Assembly (NCBI GenBank): GCA_041918155.1
Contig: JAYRWH010000056.1
Coordinates: forward strand, 1-64,000
DNA from: UBA668 sp041918155
Lineage (GTDB): Bacteria; Actinomycetota; Acidimicrobiia; Acidimicrobiales; Ilumatobacteraceae
DNA: 64,000 bases
Reading direction: 5' to 3'
Positions 17,325 to 24,766 of this stretch are shown piece by piece. The notes beneath the pieces were generated by a model that worked only from the letters and a program-made list of their open reading frames with translations, was not told the origin of the DNA and made no database searches. Numbering within the stretch: position 1 is the first letter of the stretch; each line of letters starts with the position of its first letter. The translations under genes were made by a program, and so were the position numbers.

Positions 17325-18485
17325 ATGAGTTCTCCGATCCGCGTTGCCATTGCCGGCTCGTCCGGCTCGATCGGCACCCAGACGCTCGCTGTCATCCGTG
17401 CCACCAATGCACTCGAAGGGGCAGGCCGCTACGAGGTCACCGCACTGGGCGTCGGCTCGTCGATCGACGTCCTCATCGCCCAGGCCAACGAGTTCCGCCC
17501 CAAGGTGGTGGCCGTCGCCGACGCGGCCAAGCGGGCAGAGGTGGCCGCGGCGCTGCCCTTCGCCGATGTCGTGGCCGACCTCGCCGATCTCGTCGAGGCC
17601 GCCGATGTGGTGGTGAACGCGGTGGTGGGCTTTGCCGGCCTGTCCGTGACCGTTCGCACGCTCGCCACCGGGCGCCGGCTCGCGCTGGCCAATAAGGAGA
17701 GCCTCATCGCCGGTGGCCCAGTCGTGCAGCCCCTGCGTAACGTGCCCGGCGCGGAGCTGGTGCCGGTGGACAGCGAGCACTGCGCGGTGCACCAGTGCCT
17801 GCGCTCGTCCGCGTACAACGACCGTGAGGTTTCGCGGATCGTGCTCACAGCCAGCGGTGGCCCCTTCCGCGGCCGCACGGCCGCGGAGCTCGCCGACGTC
17901 GGTGTCGAGCAGGCGCTCGCCCACCCCACGTGGAAGATGGGTCCGAAGATCACGATCGACTCCAGCACGCTGATGAACAAGGGGCTGGAAGTGATCGAAG
18001 CCCACGAGTTGTTCCACACGCCCTACGGCCAGATCGAGGTCGTGGTGCACCCACAGAGCGTCGTGCACTCGATGGCCGAGTTCACCGATGGCAGTACGAT
18101 CGCCCAGCTCTCGATGCCCGATATGCGCCTACCGATCGGCTACGCGCTCGCCTACCCGGCCCGCATCGGCAGCCCCTTCGGGCGCATCGACTGGGGCACG
18201 CTGGGCCGGCTCGATTTCGAGGCGCCCGACACGGCCACGTTCCGCTGTCTGGCGCTGGCCTACGAGGCCGGCCGCATCGGCAGCACCGCGCCGGCGTGGT
18301 TGAGCGCCGCGAACGAGGTGGCCGTGGAGGCGTTCCTGCAGGGCCGCATCAGCTGGAGCCAGATCGCCGAGGTCAACGAGGCGGTGCTGCAACGCTACGA
18401 GGCCGGGCCCGATTCCACGGTCGCCGAGATCATCGCCGCCGACGAACGAGCAAGGGCCGTGGCCCGGGAGGTCCTGCCCGCATGA
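17325..18485 (+). CDS. dxr: 1-deoxy-D-xylulose 5-phosphate reductoisomerase
   Basis: A 386-residue DXR, the committed MEP-pathway enzyme (NADPH-dependent conversion of DXP to MEP). The Rossmann motif AIAGSSGSIGTQTL is at the N-terminus, LANKESLIAGG and VDSEH form the metal site, and TASGGPFRG, HPTWKMGPKITIDSSTLMNK and MPDMRLPIGYALAYP are active-site signatures. The usual SEHNAIFQ is here SEHCAVHQ, a conservative neighbour change. It is followed with a 4-base overlap by rseP and shortly by ispG, so two MEP enzymes share this region. Confidence 0.95.
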   Translation: MSSPIRVAIAGSSGSIGTQTLAVIRATNALEGAGRYEVTALGVGSSIDVLIAQANEFRPKVVAVADAAKRAEVAAALPFADVVADLADLVEAADVVVNAVVGFAGLSVTVRTLATGRRLALANKESLIAGGPVVQPLRNVPGAELVPVDSEHCAVHQCLRSSAYNDREVSRIVLTASGGPFRGRTAAELADVGVEQALAHPTWKMGPKITIDSSTLMNKGLEVIEAHELFHTPYGQIEVVVHPQSVVHSMAEFTDGSTIAQLSMPDMRLPIGYALAYPARIGSPFGRIDWGTLGRLDFEAPDTATFRCLALAYEAGRIGSTAPAWLSAANEVAVEAFLQGRISWSQIAEVNEAVLQRYEAGPDSTVAEIIAADERARAVAREVLPA

Positions 18486-19714
18486 GCATGGAGAAGTTCA
18501 AGCAAGAGGTCGTCTCCGGCGGCACGCAACGCGAGATCGACCCCGAAGCACCCGCGCCGAACATCGCCGGTGGTGTGCTCGTGTGGGTGATGATGTTCGC
18601 GCTCATCTACTGGTACAGCCCGTGGGCGTTCGTGTTCGCGGTGGCGCTCGCGGCGTCGATCATCGCCCACGAGTTCGGCCACTACTGGACAGCGCGCCGC
18701 AGCGGCATGAAGGCCACCCAGTTCTTCCTCGGTTTCGGGCCGCGCATTTGGAGCACTCATCGCGGCGGCGTGGAGTACGGAGTGCGCGCCATCCCGCTCG
18801 GCGGTTTCGTGAAGATCATCGGCATGACCAATGTCGACGAGGTGCCTGAGGAGGACGAACGCTTCACCTACCGCCAGGGCAGCTACCCGCGGCGGATGTG
18901 GGTGATCACCGCCGGCTCGGTGATGCACCTGATCCTCGCGTTCGCGATCATCGTGCCCGTCTACGCCTTCGCCGGCCAGGTACGCAGCACCGACACGGTC
19001 CAGATCTGGAGCGTCGAGGACGGCACTCCGGCTTCCGCGGCCGGTGTGGATGCGGGCGATGTCGTGAAGGTCGTCGATGGCGTGGCCATCACGAGCTCGG
19101 CCCAGTTCAGGAGTACCCTCGCCGCCATTGCCCCGGGTACGACGGTTTCGATCGAGGTGCAACGCGACGGACAGTTGCTGACGCTGTCGGCCACCCTTGC
19201 GCAACACCCGCAGTTCACCGAGACGCGTGGCTACCTTGGGGTGTCGAGCAGCGACGAGGAGCGCATTCCGCTCGGCGTCGGTGACGCGCTTGTCGAGGGC
19301 CCGAAGGATCTGTTCAGGGGCGTCGGCCAGGCGATTGTCGGCGTGGCCAAGGTGCTCAACCCAGTGAGTGTGTGGGGCCACCTGATGGGTACGAACACCG
19401 ACGCGTCGTCTCGGCCGGGCACGATCGTGGGCGCCACCCAGATGAGCAAGGACGCCGGCAACTTCGGTGGCTGGGTGGAAGTGCTCGTACTGCTCGCGAC
19501 CGTGAACCTGTCTGTCGGTGTGCTGAACATGTTCCCGCTGCTGCCCCTCGACGGCGGCCACGCGGCCATCGCCACCTACGAGCGCATCCGGTCGCGCAAG
19601 GGCAGGCGGTACCACGCCGACGTGAACAAGCTCATGCCTGTGGCCGCGGTGTGCCTGGCGCTCATCGCGTTCATGTTCCTCACTGGTCTGTACCTTGACC
19701 TCATCAAGGGCTGA
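18482..19714 (+). CDS. rseP: Site-2 metalloprotease (RseP/Rip1 family)
   Basis: A 410-residue intramembrane zinc protease. The catalytic motif H63-E64-F-G-H67 lies in the first hydrophobic block, a PDZ domain spans roughly residues 170-255 (GTPASAAGVDAGDVVKVVDG), and the third zinc ligand is in NMFPLLPLDGGHA near the C-terminus. In mycobacteria the homologue Rip1 cleaves anti-sigma factors and envelope regulators. The N-terminus is preceded by an unusual ~27-residue acidic cytoplasmic stretch before the first membrane helix. The ATG overlaps the dxr stop. The dxr-rseP-ispG order is the standard actinobacterial one. Confidence 0.93.
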   Translation: MSMEKFKQEVVSGGTQREIDPEAPAPNIAGGVLVWVMMFALIYWYSPWAFVFAVALAASIIAHEFGHYWTARRSGMKATQFFLGFGPRIWSTHRGGVEYGVRAIPLGGFVKIIGMTNVDEVPEEDERFTYRQGSYPRRMWVITAGSVMHLILAFAIIVPVYAFAGQVRSTDTVQIWSVEDGTPASAAGVDAGDVVKVVDGVAITSSAQFRSTLAAIAPGTTVSIEVQRDGQLLTLSATLAQHPQFTETRGYLGVSSSDEERIPLGVGDALVEGPKDLFRGVGQAIVGVAKVLNPVSVWGHLMGTNTDASSRPGTIVGATQMSKDAGNFGGWVEVLVLLATVNLSVGVLNMFPLLPLDGGHAAIATYERIRSRKGRRYHADVNKLMPVAAVCLALIAFMFLTGLYLDLIKG

Positions 19715-19733
19715 CGCGCGGCGGCGGGGGCGG

Positions 19734-19871
19734 ATGGCGGCGAACGTCGTCGCTGCCGTGCTCGCCGTCGTGCTGCCGGTGATGGCCTGGGGCTTCCGTG
19801 TCGAGACGTTCGTGGTCATCGGCGCCCTGTTCGGCACCCGCATCTTGGTCAGTCTTCTCGGCCCCGACTGA
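19734..19871 (+). CDS. Small membrane protein, 45 residues
   Basis: A short frame between rseP and ispG starting at ATG 19734, eight bases downstream of a G-rich GGCGGGGGCGG stretch. It encodes two hydrophobic segments (NVVAAVLAVVLPVMAWGF and VVIGALFGTRILVSLLG) separated by RVET. It resembles no family that I recognise, and 45 codons can arise by chance in this GC range, but the hydrophobic character and its fit in the gap are in its favour. Confidence 0.4.
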   Translation: MAANVVAAVLAVVLPVMAWGFRVETFVVIGALFGTRILVSLLGPD

Positions 19872-19904
19872 GGCTGAGCGCCTCGTTCCTCGTGCCGTTC
19901 CTGG

Positions 19905-19910
19905 CACACT
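19905..19910 (+). promoter_or_regulatory. Putative -10 (CACACT) of ispG
   Basis: CACACT ends exactly six bases before the ispG GTG at 19917, the same spacing as at clpP and frr. Confidence 0.35.
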
Positions 19911-19916
19911 GGCGGG

Positions 19917-21134
19917 GTGAGTTTCGAACGACGCAATACTCGCCGGATCACCGTGGGCAAGGTGCCCGTGGGCGGTGGCAGCCCGATCACGGTGCAGTCG
20001 ATGACCACGACCAAGACCGCCGACGTGGAAGGCACACTGCAGCAGATCTACGCGCTCGCCGCCGCCGGCTGCGACATCGTGCGCTGCACGTGCAACGAGG
20101 CCGAGGCGGCCGAGGGGCTGGCCCAGATCGTGCCCCGCTCGCCCATTCCTGTCATCGCCGACATCCACCACCAGTACAAGATGGCGCTGGCGGCGATGGA
20201 AGCCGGCGTGCACGGTCTGCGGCTCAACCCGGGCAACATCCGCCGCCCCGAGCACATCAAGGCCGTCGCCAGCGCGGCCAAGGATCGCGGCCTGCCGATC
20301 CGCATCGGCGTGAACGGCGGCTCGCTCGACCCTTCGCTCTACGAGAAGTACGACGGGCTGAAGCCCGAGGCGATGGTGGAGAGCGCGCTCCACGAGATCG
20401 CATTCTTCGACGAGGTCGGCTTTACCGACTACAAGATCAGCGTGAAGGCCTCCAACGTGCCGATGATGGTCGAGGCCTACCGCCAGCTCGCCGACGTCAC
20501 CGACGCGCCCCTTCACCTCGGTGTGACCGAGGCCGGGCCGTTGCCCGGCGGCCTGTTGAAGGCCACCGCCGGCATCGCCACGTTGCTGCTCGAAGGCATC
20601 GGCGACACGATCCGCTACAGCCTCACCGCCGACCCGGTGGAGGAGGCCAAGGCTGGTCGCCAGTTGCTGGAAGCGCTCGGCCTGCGGACGCGCAAGAACG
20701 TCGACCTCATCGCCTGCCCGTCATGTGGGCGCGCCGAGGTCGATGTCATCGACATCGCCAACAGGGCGATGATCGCGTTCGGCGAGCGCAAGCTGCCGCT
20801 GCAGGTGGCCGTGATGGGTTGCGTGGTGAACGGCCCGGGGGAGGCACGTGAGGCCGACCTCGGGATCGCCGCCGGCAACAAGCGGGGCCACCTGTTCGTG
20901 AAGGGCCGTAACGTCGCCGTCGTGCCCGAGGACGAGATGGTGGAGACGCTCGTGGAGTGGGCAGAGTTCATCCACGCGTACGGCACCGACGCGGCGATCG
21001 CCCGCGCCGACACCACCATCGCCGAGCGCGAGGCGGAGAAGGATCGCCTCCGCGCCCTCGACGACCGAGGCGCTGACGCGAACCATGCGCAGGAGAAGAT
21101 CGTCGAGATCCGCAGGACAGTCAGGGGCTCGTAG
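19917..21134 (+). CDS. ispG: 4-hydroxy-3-methylbut-2-en-1-yl diphosphate synthase
   Basis: A 405-residue IspG (GcpE), the [4Fe-4S] enzyme of the penultimate MEP-pathway step (MEcPP to HMBPP). The N-terminal TIM barrel is visible in ITVQSMTTTKTADVEGTLQQ, the VIADIHHQYKMALAAMEAG stretch and RLNPGNIRRPEH. The C-terminal domain has the cluster ligands in ACPSCGR and CVVNGPGEA. The last ~45 residues form a charged helical tail beyond the usual end. The GTG start gives VSFERRNTRRITVGKVPVGG, which matches the family N-terminus. A leaderless-type -10 precedes it, so it may be transcribed separately from dxr-rseP. Confidence 0.95.
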   Translation: MSFERRNTRRITVGKVPVGGGSPITVQSMTTTKTADVEGTLQQIYALAAAGCDIVRCTCNEAEAAEGLAQIVPRSPIPVIADIHHQYKMALAAMEAGVHGLRLNPGNIRRPEHIKAVASAAKDRGLPIRIGVNGGSLDPSLYEKYDGLKPEAMVESALHEIAFFDEVGFTDYKISVKASNVPMMVEAYRQLADVTDAPLHLGVTEAGPLPGGLLKATAGIATLLLEGIGDTIRYSLTADPVEEAKAGRQLLEALGLRTRKNVDLIACPSCGRAEVDVIDIANRAMIAFGERKLPLQVAVMGCVVNGPGEAREADLGIAAGNKRGHLFVKGRNVAVVPEDEMVETLVEWAEFIHAYGTDAAIARADTTIAEREAEKDRLRALDDRGADANHAQEKIVEIRRTVRGS

Positions 21135-21168
21135 CAGCTACGGGCGTCGCATCTGGCCGCCGGGGGGA

Positions 21169-21174
21169 TATTCT
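21169..21174 (+). promoter_or_regulatory. Putative -10 (TATTCT) of the Uma2-nucleoside phosphorylase pair
   Basis: TATTCT ends seven bases before the ATG at 21182. The spacer CCGCAGG also contains a weak purine run. Confidence 0.45.
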
Positions 21175-21181
21175 CCGCAGG

Positions 21182-21733
21182 ATGACGGTCGCCACCGAAC
21201 ACGCACCGCATCGCCTCACCTGGGAGGCCTTCATCGAGTTGCCGGAAGAGCAGCTCCACGACGCCGAACTTCACGACGGAGTGGTGGTGCACACGGCATC
21301 TCCGGAACGACACCATCAGCTCACCCTGGTGAACCTCATCATGGAGCTTGGCCCCTGGGTGCGGTCACAGGGTGGGGAGATGATTCCCGATGCCTTCGTG
21401 CGCATCGCCGACTACTGGGGCTATCAACCCGATCTTGCCTACTACGAGGCCGCCCGTGTGCCCGAGGGCCGCGCCTACTACCGCGATGCACCCAACCTGG
21501 CGGTGGAGATCCTGTCGCCCAGCACCCGTCGGAAGGCTCTGATGCGCAAGCCGGCGCACTATTTCTCGGTCGGGGTGCAGGAACTGTGGCTGATCGACGT
21601 GGAGGAACGGTTGGTGATGGTGATGCGGCCGGGTCCGCAGTACGCCGAATGGGGTGAGGGCGACGTGATGGAGAGCCCCATGCTGACTGGTTTCGCCGCC
21701 GAGGTGGCGCAGGTGCTGGCGCCCTTCTCATGA
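21182..21733 (+). CDS. Uma2-family (DUF820) putative nuclease
   Basis: A 183-residue protein of the Uma2/DUF820 family, whose fold is a PD-(D/E)XK nuclease. The proposed active-site positions are D84 in YQPDLAYY and E109 in NLAVEILSPST, with conserved lysines following and the family stretch GVQELWLIDVEE. The biological role of Uma2 proteins is not established; they are abundant in cyanobacteria and some actinobacteria and are often linked to mobile DNA. Its stop overlaps the start of the nucleoside phosphorylase gene (ATGA at 21730-21733). Confidence 0.85.
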   Translation: MTVATEHAPHRLTWEAFIELPEEQLHDAELHDGVVVHTASPERHHQLTLVNLIMELGPWVRSQGGEMIPDAFVRIADYWGYQPDLAYYEAARVPEGRAYYRDAPNLAVEILSPSTRRKALMRKPAHYFSVGVQELWLIDVEERLVMVMRPGPQYAEWGEGDVMESPMLTGFAAEVAQVLAPFS

Positions 21734-22488
21734 CGTATCACGTTCCGCTGTTCGAGTTCGACCCGTCGCCGGATGCGGTCATCAACCCCTCGATCCATCG
21801 ACCCCGCCTCGGCTTCCCGCGCCATGCGGTCATGTGCTGGTTCGGCAACGTCGTGCGCGAGCGCACCGTCGGCATCGAGCCGGTGCACAACGTGCCCTTC
21901 GAGCACGGTGACCACCCGATCTGCGTCATCGACCACCACGGCACCCCGGTCGCGCTGGTCAGCCCGGGCGTCGGCGCCCCTGCTGCGGTCACCTCGCTGG
22001 AGGTGACGATCGCGTTGGGTGCCACCCACATCGTCGGTTGTGGCGGCGCAGGCATCGTCAAGTCGGGCTTCGACGTCGGCCATGTCATCGTGCCCACCGG
22101 CGCCGTGCGCGACGAGGGCACCAGTTACCACTACGCGCCCTACGACACAGAAGTGGCCCCTCACCCGCGGGCGCTCGCCGCGATCGACGACACGCTCACC
22201 GAGGCGGGCGTGCCCCACGACCGCGGCCTGGTGTGGACCACCGACGCGTTCTTCCGTGAAACCGCGGCCAAGGTGGCTCGTCGCCGTGAGCAAGGGTGTC
22301 TCGCGGTGGACATGGAGGCCGCGGCGATGTTCGCCTGCGCGGCATTCCGCGGCGCGACGTACGGCCAGTTGCTCTACGCCGGCGACGACGTGAGCGCGGC
22401 CGAGTGGGATCACCGCCACTGGGACAAGCAGCAGGGTGCCCGCGACCGCCTGCTCGATCTCGCGCTCGACGCAGTCGTGCGGCTCTAG
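21730..22488 (+). CDS. Nucleoside phosphorylase family protein
   Basis: A 252-residue member of the PNP/UDP phosphorylase superfamily. The conserved phosphate/ribose features are visible in LVSPGVGAPAAVTSLEVTI, the glycine motif VGCGGAGI and the catalytic-type stretch AVDMEAAAMFACAAFRG, where the D-M-E-A motif contacts ribose. It should cleave a nucleoside with phosphate (uridine, purine or a nucleoside-like compound); the base specificity cannot be read from the sequence. The N-terminal segment is longer than in classical enzymes. The final TAG shares its bases with the stop of manA on the other strand (CTAG, 22485-22488). Confidence 0.82.
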   Translation: MTYHVPLFEFDPSPDAVINPSIHRPRLGFPRHAVMCWFGNVVRERTVGIEPVHNVPFEHGDHPICVIDHHGTPVALVSPGVGAPAAVTSLEVTIALGATHIVGCGGAGIVKSGFDVGHVIVPTGAVRDEGTSYHYAPYDTEVAPHPRALAAIDDTLTEAGVPHDRGLVWTTDAFFRETAAKVARRREQGCLAVDMEAAAMFACAAFRGATYGQLLYAGDDVSAAEWDHRHWDKQQGARDRLLDLALDAVVRL

Positions 22489-23540
22489 CGGGGGTGCCGC
22501 TCGGTGACGCCGTAGACGGTGCAGAAGCCGTCGAACTCGACCGATTCCCCCGGGGCCAGGTAGCCGGCCTGCCCGCGGCTGAGCGGCGCTGCGTCGCCGT
22601 CGGTGCACAACAACAACTCGCGCCCGTCCGCGGTGTGCGGCATCGGCCCGTCGACCTCCAGCCGCCACAGCTCGAACGGCGCGCCCGGGGTGGGGTAGCG
22701 GAACTGCCCCTCGGCAGCCTCGACCGGCCGCACCACGGGGTCGACGAGTGGCTCGAATCTCAGCACGCGCAGCAGCTCATCGACATCGACGTGCTTGCTG
22801 GTGAGCCCGCCACGCACGACGTTGTCGCTCGCGCCCATGACTTCCACCCCACTGCCGAACAGGTAGGCGTGCAGGTTGCCAGGGCCGAGGTAGATCGCCT
22901 CGCCCGGATGCAGGTGCACCCGGTTGAGCAGCAGAGTGACGACTACACTCGGTTCCCCCGGGTACTGGTCGTCGAGCGTGGCCACCAGGGCGCACTCGGG
23001 TGTGTCGTACAGGCGGCAGGCGGCGACCGTGGCTGCGGTGGGGATCGTGCCCCTGTAGAGGCCGGCGACGGTGGCCGCCAGGCCCTGCTCGCGCAGGGCA
23101 TCGGCGAGGTCGCGAGCGCCGATCGTGCGCAGCAGCAGGTCGCTGACAGCGACCGGGCGGAACCCGCACAGCGCATCGAACGGCGAGATCGCGCAGAGCA
23201 ACTCGGGCTTGGCGTACGGGTCGCGGTACACCCGCCGTGGGTCGTCGAACGTGATACCAGCAGTCTGCTCGCGGGCGAAGCCGGCCTCGGCCGTGGCCGC
23301 GTCGGGGTGGGTCTGCAGCGACAGCGCCTCGGCCGCCGTCAGCAGCTTCAGCAGGTAGGGCAGGTTGCCGGCCACGTCACGGAGCGGGCCGCCCCTCTCT
23401 ACCTGGGCCGGGCCACCCGGGTGGGTGCCGAGCCAGAACTCGGCCCACGGGGTGCCGTCGGGCTCGACATCGAGGAGCCTCGGGAGGGCGTAGCGATCGC
23501 CCCACGTGTAGTGCTGCACGACGCCAGTGATGCGCAGCAT
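22485..23540 (-). CDS. manA: Mannose-6-phosphate isomerase, type I
   Basis: A 351-residue type I phosphomannose isomerase (Zn enzyme; fructose-6-P to mannose-6-P). Zinc ligands are visible in LSLQTHPD (Q and H), KPELLCAI (E) and GNLHAYLFGSGVEVMGASDN, followed by the active-site stretch VRGGLTSKHVDVDELL. It supplies GDP-mannose for mannosylated lipids and glycans. The start ATG at 23540 overlaps the nucS stop by 4 bases, so nucS and manA form one minus-strand transcript. It converges with the nucleoside phosphorylase gene with overlapping stop codons. Confidence 0.93.
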   Translation of the reverse strand: MLRITGVVQHYTWGDRYALPRLLDVEPDGTPWAEFWLGTHPGGPAQVERGGPLRDVAGNLPYLLKLLTAAEALSLQTHPDAATAEAGFAREQTAGITFDDPRRVYRDPYAKPELLCAISPFDALCGFRPVAVSDLLLRTIGARDLADALREQGLAATVAGLYRGTIPTAATVAACRLYDTPECALVATLDDQYPGEPSVVVTLLLNRVHLHPGEAIYLGPGNLHAYLFGSGVEVMGASDNVVRGGLTSKHVDVDELLRVLRFEPLVDPVVRPVEAAEGQFRYPTPGAPFELWRLEVDGPMPHTADGRELLLCTDGDAAPLSRGQAGYLAPGESVEFDGFCTVYGVTERHPR

Positions 23541-24199
23541 CAGAACAGCCTCAGCTCGTCTGGGCGCATGCCGCGCAGATCGTCGTAGTCGACCTCCACC
23601 ACGCGAAAGCCGCGGGCCTCGGCGAGGACGCGCGCCTGCGGTTTCACCACTTGGGCGACGAACACGCCGCGCACCGCACCGAGCGACGAGTCGAGGTGCA
23701 GTCGTTCGATGTACCGGGCCAACTGCTCGACACCATCGATGTCGCCGCGCCGCTTCACCTCGATCGCGACGACCTGACCACTCGTGTCGCGGCACACGAG
23801 GTCGATCGGGCCGATCGCGGTCGGGTATTCGCGGCGCACAAGGGTGAGCCCGTCCTCGATCGCCTGTGGCGAGGCCGCGAGCAATTCCTGCAGGTGGGCC
23901 TCCACCCCGTCCTTCTGCAGGCCGGGGTCGTCACCGAACACGTGAGCGGTGTCGTGCAACACCTCCAGCAGGGTGATCGTGAGCTGTTCACCCTTGGGGT
24001 TCACCACCAGCCAGTGGTCGCCGTTGTCGGCGATCGTGTTCGGCGCATTCATCCAGTTCAAGGGCTTGTACGCACCGCCGTCGGCATGGATCGCGACGCA
24101 CCCGTCGGCCTTCACCATGATCAGCCGCACCGCCTCGGGCAGGTGGGCGTCGAGCCGTCCCCGGTAGTCGACTGTGCAACGGGCCACGACGAGACGCAC
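23540..24199 (-). CDS. nucS: Mismatch-specific endonuclease NucS
   Basis: A 219-residue NucS/EndoMS, the enzyme of the non-canonical mismatch repair found in most actinobacteria lacking MutS-MutL. It cuts both strands at G-T, G-G and T-T mismatches. The N-terminal dimerisation/DNA-binding domain has the family stretch KADGCVAIHADGGAYKPLNW. The RecB-like nuclease domain has D133 (IGPIDLVC), E147 and K149 (AIEVKRRG). The C-terminal ELRLF is the usual beta-clamp binding tail. GTG 24199 was chosen because it yields VRLVVARCTVDYRGRL, the family N-terminus. It is the first gene of a nucS-manA unit. Confidence 0.95.
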   Translation of the reverse strand: MRLVVARCTVDYRGRLDAHLPEAVRLIMVKADGCVAIHADGGAYKPLNWMNAPNTIADNGDHWLVVNPKGEQLTITLLEVLHDTAHVFGDDPGLQKDGVEAHLQELLAASPQAIEDGLTLVRREYPTAIGPIDLVCRDTSGQVVAIEVKRRGDIDGVEQLARYIERLHLDSSLGAVRGVFVAQVVKPQARVLAEARGFRVVEVDYDDLRGMRPDELRLF

Positions 24200-24207
24200 G
24201 CTGAGCG

Positions 24208-24213
24208 ACGTTA
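24208..24213 (-). promoter_or_regulatory. Putative -10 (TAACGT) of nucS-manA
   Basis: On the minus strand TAACGT ends eight bases before the nucS GTG at 24199, predicting a leaderless or nearly leaderless mRNA. Confidence 0.4.
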
Positions 24214-24248
24214 GCGACCACACGGACCGGCGCGTGTTCGGCTGGAGC

Positions 24249-24254
24249 TATTCT
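24249..24254 (+). promoter_or_regulatory. Putative -10 (TATTCT) of the cupin gene
   Basis: TATTCT predicts a start near 24261 and a ~26-base leader containing AGGAGGGG before the ATG at 24287. This is a conventional Shine-Dalgarno start, unlike its divergent neighbour nucS. Confidence 0.4.
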
Positions 24255-24286
24255 CTCGCGCTGAGGCCATTGTTGTAGGAGGGGCG

Positions 24287-24748
24287 ATGGATGAAGCGCT
24301 GATCTCGCGGGCTGCCGACGTGCCGCCCGGTCCGGCTGGAATGTTGCGCGCCGGTGGTGCGCAAACAGGAGGTCGATTCGACTTCCTCGTCTCGACCATC
24401 CCGTTCGGTGCCGGCCCGCCACTGCACGTGCACGATGAGCAGGAGGACTCGTTCTTCGTGCTCGAAGGAGTTCTCACCCTGCAGATCGGTGACGAGCTCG
24501 TGGAACTCGGCCCGGGTGACTTCGGGTCCGTGCCGCCGGGGATCGCTCACACCTTCACCAACGCAAACCCCGAGCAGCCACCGGTGCGCGCCGTCAACGT
24601 GATGACGCCCGGCGGCTTCGATGGGTACCTGCGCGAGATGATGTCGCGGACCGCGCCGCCGGATCAGGCCGAGATGGACGCCCTCGGTCGGCGTCACGGC
24701 GTGACGTGGGTAGGTCCCACTATCGCCGGCCGCCTGGGCCTCGCCTGA
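24287..24748 (+). CDS. Cupin-domain protein
   Basis: A 153-residue single-domain cupin. Motif 1 (PPLHVHDEQEDSFFVLEG) carries the two histidines and glutamate, and motif 2 (GDFGSVPPGIAHTF) the third histidine, so the metal site is complete. Such small cupins act as dioxygenases, isomerases or metabolite sensors; the substrate cannot be told. A strong AGGAGGGG ribosome site precedes the ATG. It is divergent from nucS and converges with the aarF-like gene. Confidence 0.85.
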   Translation: MDEALISRAADVPPGPAGMLRAGGAQTGGRFDFLVSTIPFGAGPPLHVHDEQEDSFFVLEGVLTLQIGDELVELGPGDFGSVPPGIAHTFTNANPEQPPVRAVNVMTPGGFDGYLREMMSRTAPPDQAEMDALGRRHGVTWVGPTIAGRLGLA

Positions 24749-24766
24749 CTATCGCCTCCGGCTGTC

